A model generated the notes under the pieces. It saw only the letters and a list, made by a program, of their open reading frames with translations, was not told the origin of the DNA and did not search any database. Below, one piece after another: positions 1 through 7,260 of a DNA stretch of 21,530 nt. The position numbers were made by a program, and so were the translations under genes. Origin of the DNA: Candidatus Undinarchaeales archaeon (lineage in GTDB: Archaea > SpSt-1190 > JASMDC01); assembly GCA_030753015.1 (NCBI GenBank), contig JASMDC010000052.1, positions 1 to 21,530 of the forward strand, written 5' to 3'. Each line of letters opens with the position of its first letter. Positions within the stretch are counted from its first letter, which is position 1.

Positions 1-2
1 TA

Positions 3-12
3 TGCCCGGGCA
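3..12. promoter_or_regulatory. 10-base palindrome TGCCCGGGCA, copy 1
   Basis: A perfect palindrome about 65 bases before the TATA box of the repeat-protein gene. The same ten bases recur at 1708-1717, upstream of the thermosome promoter. It could be an operator for a dimeric regulator; this is inferred only from symmetry and recurrence. Confidence 0.2.
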
Positions 13-76
13 GGGGCGGGAGCGTAGTGATGGGGTAGGGAGAGGGGGCAAACGTCGAGGTTATGCAACAAAGCAG

Positions 77-84
77 TTATAAAC
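77..84 (+). promoter_or_regulatory. TATA box of the repeat-protein gene
   Basis: TTATAAAC centred near 80, about 24 bases before the ATG at 102. This spacing puts transcription start at or next to the ATG, so the mRNA is probably leaderless. It also argues against the in-frame TTG at 90 as the start. Confidence 0.6.
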
Positions 85-101
85 ACTAGTTGTTTCACCG
101 A

Positions 102-1556
102 ATGTCCCAGCAAATGCCCCGATATACTGAGAATGAACTGCTTGATGCGCTTCGTCGCGTCGCTGAGCTGCTCGGTAGGGCGCCTAAGGTGGAGGACCTG
201 CAGAGTAAGAAAGGTCTCCCCCACTCAGCGACCTATCGGTTGCGCTTCGGCTCGTGGAAAAAGGCGCTATCGAGGGCCGGACTTCTTGGGGAAGGAAAGA
301 AGAGTCAGGAGTATAACGACGACGAGCTCCTCACTCATCTCAAGCGTGCCGCCACGATCCTCGGCAGGGCACCGAAGTCGGACGAGCTGCTGACCGTCGA
401 GGGCTTCCCGAACGCACTGACATATCAGAATCGGTTCGGCTCCTGGAACAAAGCGCTCGGGCAGGCCGGTCTCGGTAGACGTGGGCGGAAGCCAAAGTAC
501 ACCGATGATGGGCTTCTCGACATCCTCCGACGGGTGGGTAAAGAGCTGGGTCGCGCCCCGACCACCACCGAGCTCGGGGAAAGGGATGACAGCCCCTCAC
601 CCGCCACGTTCATCAATCGTTTTGGTTCATGGAAGGAGGCGCTCGGACGAGCAGCGCTCCAACCCGGTAAGCGTGGTAGAAGACGGTACACCGACGACGA
701 TCTTCTCAAGCTGCTCAAAGAAGCGGCGGAACGCCTGGGCAGGGCCCCGAAGTCCAGCGAGGCCGCAGGGATCAAGGGACTTCCCTCACCCCTCACCTAC
801 CAGAAGCGGTTCGGCTCATGGAAAGATTCGCTACGCAAGGCCGGCCTCACGTCGACCCGGAGGGCTCGCTATTCCGATAAGGAGCTGCTCGAAGCGCTCC
901 ATCGGGCTGCAGAACAGCTCGGCCGCACTCCCCGGATCGAGGACATGGTCGGGATGAAGGACTTCCCCCATCCAGCGACCTACCGATTGCGGTTCGGTTC
1001 ATGGCGCAACGCACTGAAAAAGGCCGGGCTCCAGCGATCGCGTAAAGATCTGCCTTCCGACGATGAGTTCATCAAAGGACTGGTCCGTCTCGCCAAGGAC
1101 CTTGGAAGGACACCTGGTGTAGAGGACGTACGTGGAGCGAAGGGTATTCCAAGGTACGAGGACTACATCGAACGCTTCGGTACATGGCAGAACGCCCAGT
1201 TCGCAGCGGGCCTCATCGAGGAGAAACAAGGGATGACGCTCCTCACACCAGAACAGCAGCGTGTCATCACCGCTCTAGATGAAGGACCGAAAGAGCTGGA
1301 CGCCATCTGTCGTGACGTCCGTCTGGAGAAGGCCGACGCGAAGAAGGCCATCAAAGCGCTGCTTAAACGCAGCATCCTTGAAAAGGTCAGTCCTAGCAAG
1401 GGATCTCGCATCTCACGATACACGACGGTCGACGAGCGCCTTAACGAGGTCCTCGACCGTGAGGCCAAGGTGCTCAAGAAGAGCCCTGTAAAGGATGATG
1501 ATAGCTCTGCACCGAAGAACCATCTAGAGCGCCTTTTGGACAAGCGTAGGGGCTGA
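102..1556 (+). CDS. Six-repeat homing-endonuclease-associated repeat protein with C-terminal winged helix
   Basis: A 484-residue protein made of six tandem units of about 62 residues, at roughly 8-61, 71-124, 133-186, 196-249, 257-310 and 318-371. Each has an acidic start (YTDDELL-like), a GRxP turn, and a Y-x-x-RFGSW-x-x-AL-x-x-AGL end. This matches the homing endonuclease-associated repeat (HNH_repeat family), small helical modules thought to bind DNA next to HNH or LAGLIDADG nucleases. No nuclease motif is visible. Residues about 381-446 look like a winged helix (LLTPEQQRVITAL, then KKAIKALLKRSILEKV). The tail is basic. The ATG at 102 is preferred over TTG 90 because the TATA box at 77-84 places transcription start at the ATG. 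The family call is firm from the repeats. The role, a sequence-specific DNA-binding or regulatory protein, is inferred. Confidence 0.85.
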   Translation: MSQQMPRYTENELLDALRRVAELLGRAPKVEDLQSKKGLPHSATYRLRFGSWKKALSRAGLLGEGKKSQEYNDDELLTHLKRAATILGRAPKSDELLTVEGFPNALTYQNRFGSWNKALGQAGLGRRGRKPKYTDDGLLDILRRVGKELGRAPTTTELGERDDSPSPATFINRFGSWKEALGRAALQPGKRGRRRYTDDDLLKLLKEAAERLGRAPKSSEAAGIKGLPSPLTYQKRFGSWKDSLRKAGLTSTRRARYSDKELLEALHRAAEQLGRTPRIEDMVGMKDFPHPATYRLRFGSWRNALKKAGLQRSRKDLPSDDEFIKGLVRLAKDLGRTPGVEDVRGAKGIPRYEDYIERFGTWQNAQFAAGLIEEKQGMTLLTPEQQRVITALDEGPKELDAICRDVRLEKADAKKAIKALLKRSILEKVSPSKGSRISRYTTVDERLNEVLDREAKVLKKSPVKDDDSSAPKNHLERLLDKRRG

Positions 1557-1604
1557 TACGTACCCCGGATCATCGCTCCTAATCCTCTTTGAGTTGAGAT
1601 AGCT

Positions 1605-1628
1605 CCAGGAACGGAATCTTGTTCCTGG
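1605..1628 (+). terminator. Hairpin downstream of the repeat-protein gene
   Basis: Arms CCAGGAAC (1605-1612) and GTTCCTGG (1621-1628) form a perfect 8-pair stem with an 8-base loop, about 50 bases after the stop codon. A T-containing stretch follows. A transcription terminator is plausible, but there is no long T-run. Confidence 0.4.
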
Positions 1629-1706
1629 TCTTACTGTTAGAAAAGAATGGAAACGCTAGACTGGAAGGCAACGGCTCGTTTACTGTGTGGGTACACCAGA
1701 GGATCA

Positions 1707-1718
1707 GTGCCCGGGCAC
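1707..1718. promoter_or_regulatory. 12-base palindrome upstream of the thermosome promoter
   Basis: GTGCCCGGGCAC is perfectly symmetrical and lies about 60 bases before the thermosome TATA box. Its inner ten bases are identical to 3-12. It is a candidate operator; no known archaeal heat-shock regulator site is matched with certainty. Confidence 0.25.
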
Positions 1719-1775
1719 GTGAGCGTCGATAACGTGCTGCTGAGGGCTGCCAAGGACCCCGTCCCAAAGCAATAG

Positions 1776-1784
1776 GATTATATC
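1776..1784 (+). promoter_or_regulatory. Probable TATA box of the thermosome gene
   Basis: GATTATATC places transcription start near 1805-1810, giving a leader of about 105 bases with a small GC-rich hairpin. A second TATA-like sequence near 1893-1900 is too close to the start codon for a leadered message. The strong Shine-Dalgarno site favours the leadered mRNA. Confidence 0.4.
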
Positions 1785-1900
1785 TCTGTTGCATGAATCG
1801 CTCGCATAGCGACGGTAGGTTCGTGAGGACGGCCGGGGATCGGCCGGACCCGGAGCTGCACGCCAGACACCATAAGTTCACACGAGCAACAAGTATACAA

Positions 1901-1906
1901 GGTGAT
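1901..1906 (+). promoter_or_regulatory. Shine-Dalgarno site of the thermosome gene
   Basis: GGTGAT complements the ATCACC of the 16S rRNA 3' end and lies 5 bases before the ATG at 1912. It fixes this start. Similar GGTG cores precede clpB and the genes starting at 8295, 17079 and 19214. Confidence 0.7.
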
Positions 1907-1911
1907 ACACC

Positions 1912-3579
1912 ATGACTCAACAACCTATGCAGGTCATGCTCCTCCCCGAGGGAGCACTGAGGACCAAGGGACGCGACGCTCAGCGGATGAACATCCTCGC
2001 CGCGCGCACCGTGGCGGAGGTCGTGCGCACCACGCTCGGCCCCAAGGGCATGGACAAGATGCTCGTGGACACCCTCGGCGATGTGATCGTCACCAACGAC
2101 GGTGTGACCATCCTGGGCGAGATGGAGATCGAGCACCCCACCGCCAAGATGATGATCGAGGTCGCCAAGGTGCAGGGCGAGGAGATCGGCGACGGTACCA
2201 CCACCGCTGTTATGGTGGCCGGCGAGCTCCTCAAGAACGCCGAGGGGCTCCTCGACCAGCACATCCACCCCACCATCATCGTCAAGGGGTACCGCCTTGC
2301 CGCGTCCAAGTCGCAAGAGATCCTCGAAAAGATCTCCAAGAAGGTCACCACCAAGGACAGGACAGTCCTGCTCAATGTGGCCAAGACCGCTATGACCGGC
2401 AAGAACGCCGAGGGCGGTAAGGAATTCCTTGCCGAGCTCGTCGTAAAATCCGTGCTCCAGGTCGTGGAGAAGGACGGCAAGAACGTCACCGTCGACAAGG
2501 ACAACGTCAAGATCGATAAGAAGCAGGGCGGGTCCCTTGATGACACCGAGCTCATCGAGGGCATTATCATAGACAAGGAGCGCGTGCACTCCGGCATGCC
2601 CCGGAGCATTAAGAAGTCCAAGATCGCCCTCATCAACTCGGCCATCGAGATCAAGAAGACCGAGACCGATGCCAAGATCAACATCAACGATCCCAACCAG
2701 CTGGACGCCTTCCTCCTCCAGGAGGAGAAGATCCTCAAGGGAATGGTCGGCAAGATCAAGAAGGTCGGAGCAAACGTCCTCATGTGCCAGAAGGGCATCG
2801 ACGACCTCGCCCAGCACTACCTTGCCAAGGAGGGCATCTTCGCCGTCCGCCGGGTCAAGAAGTCCGACATGGACAAGCTGGCCAAGGCCACCGGCGCTCG
2901 CTTGGTGACCAACCTCGACGATCTCGATAAGAAGGACCTGGGTCACTCCGACCTCGTCGAGCAGCAGAAGATCGCCGGGGACGACATGACCTTCGTCCGT
3001 GGGTGCAAGGGCGCCAAGGCAGTCACCCTCCTCGTGCGGGGCGGCACCGAGCACGTGGTCAACGAGCTCAAACGCGCTGTCGAGGACGCCCTCGACGACG
3101 TCATCGCCACCATCAAGGACGGCAAGGTCGTGGGTGGCGGCGGTGCCGTCGAGGTGGAGATCGCCAGGGCCCTGCGCAACTTCGCCGATACCATCGGCGG
3201 GAAGGAGCAGCTGGCCATCAACGCCTTCGCTGACGCCATAGAGGTGTGCCCCAGGGCGCTTGCCGAGAACGCGGGAATCGACTCCATCGACAATCTTGTG
3301 GCACTACGTGCGGCCCACGAAAAGGGCGGCAAGTGGTATGGCCTCGAGATCCTCCAGGGCAAGGTCATGGACATGTACGAGGCTGGCGTCATCGAGCCCA
3401 CGCTTCTCAAGTCCCAGGCCATCAAGTGCGCCTCGGAGGTCGCCGAAATGATCCTGCGCATCGACGACATTGTGAACGCCAAGGAGCTCTCCAAAGGAGG
3501 GGGCGGCGGCATGCCCGGCGGTATGCCTCCAGGTATGGGCGGTATGCCTCCGGGTATGGGGGGCATGGGAGGCTTCTAG
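1912..3579 (+). CDS. thsA: Thermosome subunit (group II chaperonin)
   Basis: A subunit of the archaeal cytosolic double-ring chaperonin (CCT/TRiC relative), which folds proteins in an ATP-driven cage with a built-in lid. At 555 residues it has the normal family length. Visible signatures are [15 protein letters not shown] (residues 39-53), TNDGVTIL (61-68), GDGTTTAVM (93-101) with the ATP-binding and catalytic region, and [11 protein letters not shown] in the second equatorial part. The C-terminus is the usual Gly/Met tail with [11 protein letters not shown]-type repeats, which projects into the cavity. It starts at an ATG behind a GGTGAT Shine-Dalgarno site. It faces the TBP gene tail to tail. 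It appears to be a single-gene transcript with its own promoter. Which paralogue (alpha, beta or gamma) it is cannot be told from one sequence, so the symbol is generic. Confidence 0.97.
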   Translation: MTQQPMQVMLLPEGALRTKGRDAQRMNILAARTVAEVVRTTLGPKGMDKMLVDTLGDVIVTNDGVTILGEMEIEHPTAKMMIEVAKVQGEEIGDGTTTAVMVAGELLKNAEGLLDQHIHPTIIVKGYRLAASKSQEILEKISKKVTTKDRTVLLNVAKTAMTGKNAEGGKEFLAELVVKSVLQVVEKDGKNVTVDKDNVKIDKKQGGSLDDTELIEGIIIDKERVHSGMPRSIKKSKIALINSAIEIKKTETDAKININDPNQLDAFLLQEEKILKGMVGKIKKVGANVLMCQKGIDDLAQHYLAKEGIFAVRRVKKSDMDKLAKATGARLVTNLDDLDKKDLGHSDLVEQQKIAGDDMTFVRGCKGAKAVTLLVRGGTEHVVNELKRAVEDALDDVIATIKDGKVVGGGGAVEVEIARALRNFADTIGGKEQLAINAFADAIEVCPRALAENAGIDSIDNLVALRAAHEKGGKWYGLEILQGKVMDMYEAGVIEPTLLKSQAIKCASEVAEMILRIDDIVNAKELSKGGGGGMPGGMPPGMGGMPPGMGGMGGF

Positions 3580-3581
3580 TA

Positions 3582-3706
3582 CTCCTACCTTTCATTCCCT
3601 TGATCCCAGAGAAATATCCCACCCTTCACGATAGGTCGGCGGCGTTAGACAGGGGATTTGGGGGAGAGATAAGCTATATCTCCCCCATTTCTTTCAGCTT
3701 CTCAAG
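3582..3706. repeat. 125-base tandem repeat, copy 1 (decayed TBP 3' end)
   Basis: Aligns without gaps to 3707-3831 with about 14 mismatches by my hand count. Read on the minus strand, its right-hand end still encodes LEKLKEMGEI followed by a stop, against LEKLKEVGEI and a stop in the real TBP gene. It therefore includes an untranslated second copy of the last ten TBP codons plus the flanking 3' region. Confidence 0.9.
3658..3686. terminator. Hairpin in the thermosome/TBP convergent region
   Basis: A GGGGGAGAGATA arm pairs with TATATCTCCCCC around a 3-base loop, with one mismatch. It sits between the converging thermosome and TBP genes and could end either transcript. The corresponding hairpin in the second repeat copy, overlapping the TBP stop codon, is weaker. 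Confidence 0.4.
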
Positions 3707-3831
3707 CTCCTACCTTTCATTCCCTTGATTCCAGAGAAAGATCGCACTCTTCAGGATAGGTCGGCGATGTTAGACAGGGGATTTGGAGGAGAGTTGAGCT
3801 ATATCTCCCCTACTTCCTTCAGCTTCTCGAG
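3707..3831. repeat. 125-base tandem repeat, copy 2 (contains the real TBP 3' end)
   Basis: The second unit of the direct tandem repeat. It runs into the TBP coding sequence, whose stop codon is at 3799-3801, so the last 33 bases are functional gene. The two copies are adjacent, with no spacer. Confidence 0.9.
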
Positions 3832-4344
3832 CACCTGCCCGAACACCTCACGCGCCTCTTCCAGGGCCCTTACGCCCGCCACCACGAAGTTGCCCGTGCT
3901 GAAGATCAGGACCGCCGCCTTGGGCCTCACCGTCCGGTAGACCATCCCCGGGAACTGCTCTGGCTCGTACTCCATACCTTCCAATCGGTAGGCGAGCCTA
4001 TCCAGGTTGAGCTCAAGGTCGGTCTTCACGGACGTCACCAGGTTCACCACCTTTACGTCGGGCTCACCCTGGAACTCCACGCCGAAATCCGCAAGCGTCT
4101 CCTTCACCTTCTTTACCGACGCTTCAACGACATCGATGCTGTTCCCTCCCGTACACACCATCTTTCCCGTGCCGAAAAGCAGGTTCACCGACTTCGGTTT
4201 TATCAGGCGCAAAACAAGACCAGGGAAGCTCTCGGGATTGAACTCCGCGTTGTCGAGCCCTGCTGCCACCCTCTCAAGGGGGATCTTACAGTGGAGGTCG
4301 ACGGACGCGACGATGTTCTGCACGGTCATCTCGATCTTTGTCAT
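3799..4344 (-). CDS. tbp: TATA-box-binding protein (TBP)
   Basis: The archaeal general transcription factor that binds and bends the TATA box and recruits TFB and RNA polymerase. Its 181 residues form the usual two-fold repeat. NIVASVDL begins repeat 1, and the paired motifs ESFPGLVLRLIKPK and EQFPGMVYRTVRPK mark the symmetric halves, each followed by a beta-strand motif (NLLFGTGKMVCTGG and VLIFSTGNFVVAGVR). The acidic C-terminal tail is short. The start at 4344 (MTKIEM) gives the standard length; an ATG at 4389 in the same frame would add 15 atypical residues. It lies 56 bases downstream of TFB on the same strand, so co-transcription is likely. I see only a poor TATA-like sequence between them. 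Its 3' end is part of a tandem duplication. Confidence 0.96.
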   Translation of the reverse strand: MTKIEMTVQNIVASVDLHCKIPLERVAAGLDNAEFNPESFPGLVLRLIKPKSVNLLFGTGKMVCTGGNSIDVVEASVKKVKETLADFGVEFQGEPDVKVVNLVTSVKTDLELNLDRLAYRLEGMEYEPEQFPGMVYRTVRPKAAVLIFSTGNFVVAGVRALEEAREVFGQVLEKLKEVGEI

Positions 4345-4400
4345 TTTCTTCGCCGTTGTATCAGGATTTGAGATGAGAGGCAGATGCAAACTTCAAAAGC

Positions 4401-5438
4401 TTACCTGTTCCTGACGGGTTTCTCGAGCGACTCCACGATGAAGCCCGATTCCATCCCGTCACCGTTCGGGAGCGTTCGGGGGGGAACCGATGTCCTCTTG
4501 GCCCGTGCCAGGATTCTACCCTTACGGGTGCACCGTTCACCGGCCGGTTCCACTCCGAGGAACTCCCTGAGCTCGTGGTAGCGGACACGCAGGGTGATCT
4601 CCGTGATACCGGCCACGAAGGCCGCATACTTCTGGGTGAATCCCCTCCCGTTATTTCTCGCTGCGAGGTAGAGCGACGCCAGAGCGATGCCCTTCGGATC
4701 CTTACCATTCGTGATGTCGGTATTCTCGACCGCACGAACGATGCGCAAGGACTCCATCTCCACCTCTCGGGGGAGCTCCAGGTCCGATGCGAACTTGGGT
4801 ATGAAGTCCTCGGGGCTCGCCGGCGCGATCCTGATGCCGAGCGCGCGGGATACGAGGCGGTGGGCCTTGCCGATGTCCCTTTTGGGTCTACGGAACACCA
4901 GGGAGAGGTCCTTGAGGGTCACAGGGCACCCGTTCTGCTTACACACGGCATAGAGTACCCCTGCGAGAACGCACTCAGACGAGCGTCCGCGGATGCGGGA
5001 CTTCCTGAGGAACTGGCGGTAGAGGTAGGCTGTCTGTTCCTCCACGATACGGGGGAGGTTGAGGAAAGAGACCGCGCGGGTGAGCTCGGTGAGACCGTCC
5101 CTGAGGGCGATGTCCTTGGAGGGAGTGGCGAAACGGCTTTGCCACTTGCTGAGGCGCTTGTACTGATGCCTCATCTGGCCGCGGGGGAGTTTATTGAGAT
5201 CAGCCGAGGTCCCGATCTTCGTTGACAGCCCTCCATCATGCTTCGTCAAGGACAATGGAGCGCCGACACGCTCCTTGTCGTTGCTGGAGTCGTCACCGAA
5301 CGAGCGCCATTCCCTGCCTGTGTCCACCATGGACTCGCTGATGACGAGGCCGCACGTGGAGCAGACGAGCTCGGCACGGATTGAATCGTTCTGCAAATCG
5401 TTCGATCCGCATTCAGGACAGTCAGTGATAAAATCCAT
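4401..5438 (-). CDS. tfb: Transcription initiation factor B (TFB)
   Basis: The archaeal homologue of TFIIB, which bridges the TBP-TATA complex and RNA polymerase and reads the BRE element. The N-terminal zinc ribbon has Cys7, Cys10, Cys26 and Cys29 (CPEC and CSTC). A B-reader/linker follows (EWRSFGDD, then RVGAPLSL and GGLSTKIG). Two cyclin-like repeats span about 105-190 and 200-295; the second ends in ITLRVRYHELREFLG. At 345 residues it is longer than the usual 300-310. The extra C-terminal stretch of about 45 residues is basic, then Gly/Glu-rich, and is unfamiliar to me. The start is supported by a TATA box 30 bases upstream. It is divergent from the ATPase gene and followed by TBP. Other TFB genes may exist elsewhere in the genome. 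Confidence 0.96.
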   Translation of the reverse strand: MDFITDCPECGSNDLQNDSIRAELVCSTCGLVISESMVDTGREWRSFGDDSSNDKERVGAPLSLTKHDGGLSTKIGTSADLNKLPRGQMRHQYKRLSKWQSRFATPSKDIALRDGLTELTRAVSFLNLPRIVEEQTAYLYRQFLRKSRIRGRSSECVLAGVLYAVCKQNGCPVTLKDLSLVFRRPKRDIGKAHRLVSRALGIRIAPASPEDFIPKFASDLELPREVEMESLRIVRAVENTDITNGKDPKGIALASLYLAARNNGRGFTQKYAAFVAGITEITLRVRYHELREFLGVEPAGERCTRKGRILARAKRTSVPPRTLPNGDGMESGFIVESLEKPVRNR

Positions 5439-5464
5439 TCAGGGTCTTGGACGATCTCCCGGCC

Positions 5465-5471
5465 TTATATA
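5465..5471 (-). promoter_or_regulatory. TATA box of the TFB gene
   Basis: TATATAA on the minus strand, centred 30 bases before the ATG at 5438. It predicts a leader of only a few bases, consistent with the absence of a Shine-Dalgarno site. Confidence 0.65.
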
Positions 5472-5543
5472 CGTTTTCATTCTGTCACGATAATTCTACC
5501 GATATGGACCGGTACTATGGCCTCCGTGACGGAGAGACTAGGG

Positions 5544-5566
5544 GGCGCCCGTTCAAGGCGGGCGCC
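5544..5566. other. GC-rich hairpin between TFB and the integrated element
   Basis: Arms GGCGCCCG (5544-5551) and CGGGCGCC (5559-5566) pair perfectly around a 7-base loop, TTCAAGG. The inner five pairs and loop mimic a tRNA T-arm, but no matching acceptor, D or anticodon arms could be found. It may be a terminator or structured upstream element. Confidence 0.4.
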
Positions 5567-5606
5567 TGTATCGTCCCAGCTATACAAATTGTACGCGTAA
5601 ATAAAA

Positions 5607-5626
5607 AGCGCCGGGAACGGGATTTG
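5607..5626. repeat. Partial tRNA-Ser copy, distal attachment-site repeat
   Basis: Twenty bases identical to 7259-7278, which are the last 18 bases of tRNA-Ser(GCU) plus two flanking bases. This is the pattern left when an integrase inserts DNA at a tRNA 3' end: one intact tRNA and a distal copy of its 3' segment. The two copies are 1652 bases apart and enclose the ATPase gene. The T-rich run next to it on the minus strand (5600-5606) may be the tRNA's former terminator. Confidence 0.75.
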
Positions 5627-5708
5627 GGATCGGGATTTACCAATAAAAAACGAAAAAACGCTAGATGAAACGGTAAAAACCAAATTGTATAAACCTGAAG
5701 AGAACATA

Positions 5709-5715
5709 TTTATAG
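5709..5715 (+). promoter_or_regulatory. TATA box of the ATPase gene
   Basis: TTTATAG centred at 5712, exactly 26 bases before the ATG at 5738, so the message is predicted to be leaderless. No Shine-Dalgarno site is seen. Confidence 0.6.
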
Positions 5716-5737
5716 TATTTGTTCTATTATAGTTAGT

Positions 5738-7060
5738 ATGTTAGCTTCACTCAATGATTGGAATCCTTGGTGGAGTGATAGGGATGCCATACGGGTTCTG
5801 ATGGGCAAGGAAGCTGAGGTGCTTCACGAGCTTGTCCGATTCCTCGAGGTCCGGGAGATCAAGGTTCTTACAGGGGTGAGAAGAAGCGGCAAGTCGACCC
5901 TTTTCTATCAACTTATAGATCACCTCATCAAGACAGGCGTTCCCCCAGAGAATATTCTACTCATCAACTTCGACGATGATGTTCTAAGTAAGGCCACGCT
6001 CCGGGAGCTCTTCGATACCTATCAAGCGAATATCTTCTGCGGAAAAGGTACCTATTTCTTCATAGATGAAGCCCACCGTTGTCGCGAATGGGCTCTCTTC
6101 GTTCGAAAGCTGTATGAGACCAAGCAGGTGAAACAGGTATTCATAACTGATTCCTCATCATCGTTCATCCCGAAGGAATATGCTCAAGTGTTCACGGGAA
6201 GGAACGTGAAGTACGTACACCACCCCCTCAGCTTCCGGGCCTATGTGGAATGGAACGGTGCGCCCAAGAATCCCGATATTATGTCGAGCTTCGAGGAGAA
6301 CAGACTACAAGGCCTCCTCAAGGACTATATGGAATACGGGGGTTTTCCCGAGGTCTTCTTCAAGGAACCGAGCTGGAAGAAGATCATACTCAAGGAGTAC
6401 TTCGATGACATCCTCTACAAGGACATCATAGATCGATTTGGGATCGACCTTAACAAGGCTCGGGATTTTGCATTGTTCCTGATGTCGAATAATACAAACC
6501 CCTTCAGCGTGAGGCGGTACTCGCGCGAACACGGACTGTCCCTGCAGTCGGTAGAGAAATACCTCGCCCTGTTCGAAGAAGTGTTCCTGTTCTTTCCCGT
6601 TCCACGGTTCGACTACTCCCTTAGATCACAGCAGCTCAGCCAGAAGAAGGTGTATGCGATCGATCACGGTCTCGCCAACGTTTCAGGATTCCGCTTCAGC
6701 GAGAACAAGGGGAAGGTCGCTGAGAACATCGTCTTCATCGAGTTGATGAGGCGTCTGTCGAGCCTCGAGAAGGTCTTCTATTGGCAGGATCCGAAGCGAC
6801 AGCATGAGATCGACTTCCTCGTTCAGCAGGGCCTTAGACCAGCAGAGCTCATCCAGGTCTGCTGGGATCCCTCCGAACCTTCGACTAGAGTCCGGGAGAC
6901 AGAAGCGCTGTCCTTGGGCCTGGAGACGTTCGACCTCAAGGAAGGTGTCGTGATCACACAGAAGTACGAGGGTGAAGAGGCCATTGATGGCAGGAAGATC
7001 AGATACGTCCCGCTGTGGAAGTGGTTGCTCTCGACAAAGCAAAGTGCATCCGAGGAATGA
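5738..7060 (+). CDS. AAA-family ATPase with DUF4143-type C-terminal domain
   Basis: 440 residues with the layout of the AAA_14/DUF4143 family, common and often multi-copy in archaea and in bacterial accessory DNA. The Walker A motif is GVRRSGKST (46-54) and Walker B is FFIDEAHRC (about 107-115). The C-terminal half has the winged-helix region (FSVRRYSREHGLSLQSVEKYL) and a PD-(D/E)XK-like core: AENIVFIELMRR, then HEIDFLV, then LIQVCWD. The last motif has Gln-Val-Cys where an active nuclease would have Glu-x-Lys, so cleavage activity is doubtful. The ATG at 5738 fits the TATA spacing. Base composition looks less GC-rich than its neighbours. It is the only gene between the two tRNA-Ser-derived repeats. 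The cellular role of the family is not well established; defence or toxin-antitoxin links are speculation here. Confidence 0.9.
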   Translation: MLASLNDWNPWWSDRDAIRVLMGKEAEVLHELVRFLEVREIKVLTGVRRSGKSTLFYQLIDHLIKTGVPPENILLINFDDDVLSKATLRELFDTYQANIFCGKGTYFFIDEAHRCREWALFVRKLYETKQVKQVFITDSSSSFIPKEYAQVFTGRNVKYVHHPLSFRAYVEWNGAPKNPDIMSSFEENRLQGLLKDYMEYGGFPEVFFKEPSWKKIILKEYFDDILYKDIIDRFGIDLNKARDFALFLMSNNTNPFSVRRYSREHGLSLQSVEKYLALFEEVFLFFPVPRFDYSLRSQQLSQKKVYAIDHGLANVSGFRFSENKGKVAENIVFIELMRRLSSLEKVFYWQDPKRQHEIDFLVQQGLRPAELIQVCWDPSEPSTRVRETEALSLGLETFDLKEGVVITQKYEGEEAIDGRKIRYVPLWKWLLSTKQSASEE

Positions 7061-7179
7061 CACGACCCCTTTTTCGTCAAGTAAAGAGCTACGGGATCGG
7101 TGGTCAGGATCCACCGGCAATAATACGGTCGACATCCCCCCAGTAAGCCGTTTCTTCATAATCTGTGCAGGCATACCTA

Positions 7180-7211
7180 TGGAATCGTCAACCTAGCGCT
7201 TGACGATTCCA
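7180..7211. repeat. Perfect 12-base inverted repeat near the right end of the island
   Basis: TGGAATCGTCAA (7180-7191) and TTGACGATTCCA (7200-7211) are exact reverse complements around an 8-base spacer. It lies about 120 bases after the ATPase stop and 48 bases from the tRNA-Ser repeat. It could be a terminator or a recombinase/accessory protein site. No T-run follows. Confidence 0.75.
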
Positions 7212-7260
7212 CCAAGAGGTGCTGTGTCGCACGACCCCTCCCTGTCTTGATAATAATGAG

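Larger units (their letters stand above)
1557..1911. other. 355-base intergenic region before the thermosome gene
   Basis: No gene is seen here. It holds the terminator-like hairpin at 1605-1628, a 12-base perfect palindrome at 1707-1718, a TATA box at 1776-1784, a short CGGCCG/CGGCCG hairpin at 1830-1846 in the expected leader, and a strong ribosome binding site at 1901-1906. The long minus-strand frame crossing this region is a shadow of the thermosome gene. Confidence 0.6.

Noticed and set aside
1579-3054. Long minus-strand frame of 491 codons opposite the thermosome gene
   Set aside because: Its composition (runs of Leu, Asp, Gly, Val, His) is the reverse reading of a GC-rich coding gene, it has no recognisable domain, and the plus-strand thermosome is certain.
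4575-5225. Plus-strand frame of 216 codons opposite TFB
   Set aside because: Shadow of the TFB gene; no ribosome site and no domain.
5544-5566. Possible extra tRNA, suggested by a T-arm-like hairpin with loop TTCAAGG
   Set aside because: No acceptor stem, D-arm or 7-base anticodon loop could be folded on either side; kept only as a hairpin.
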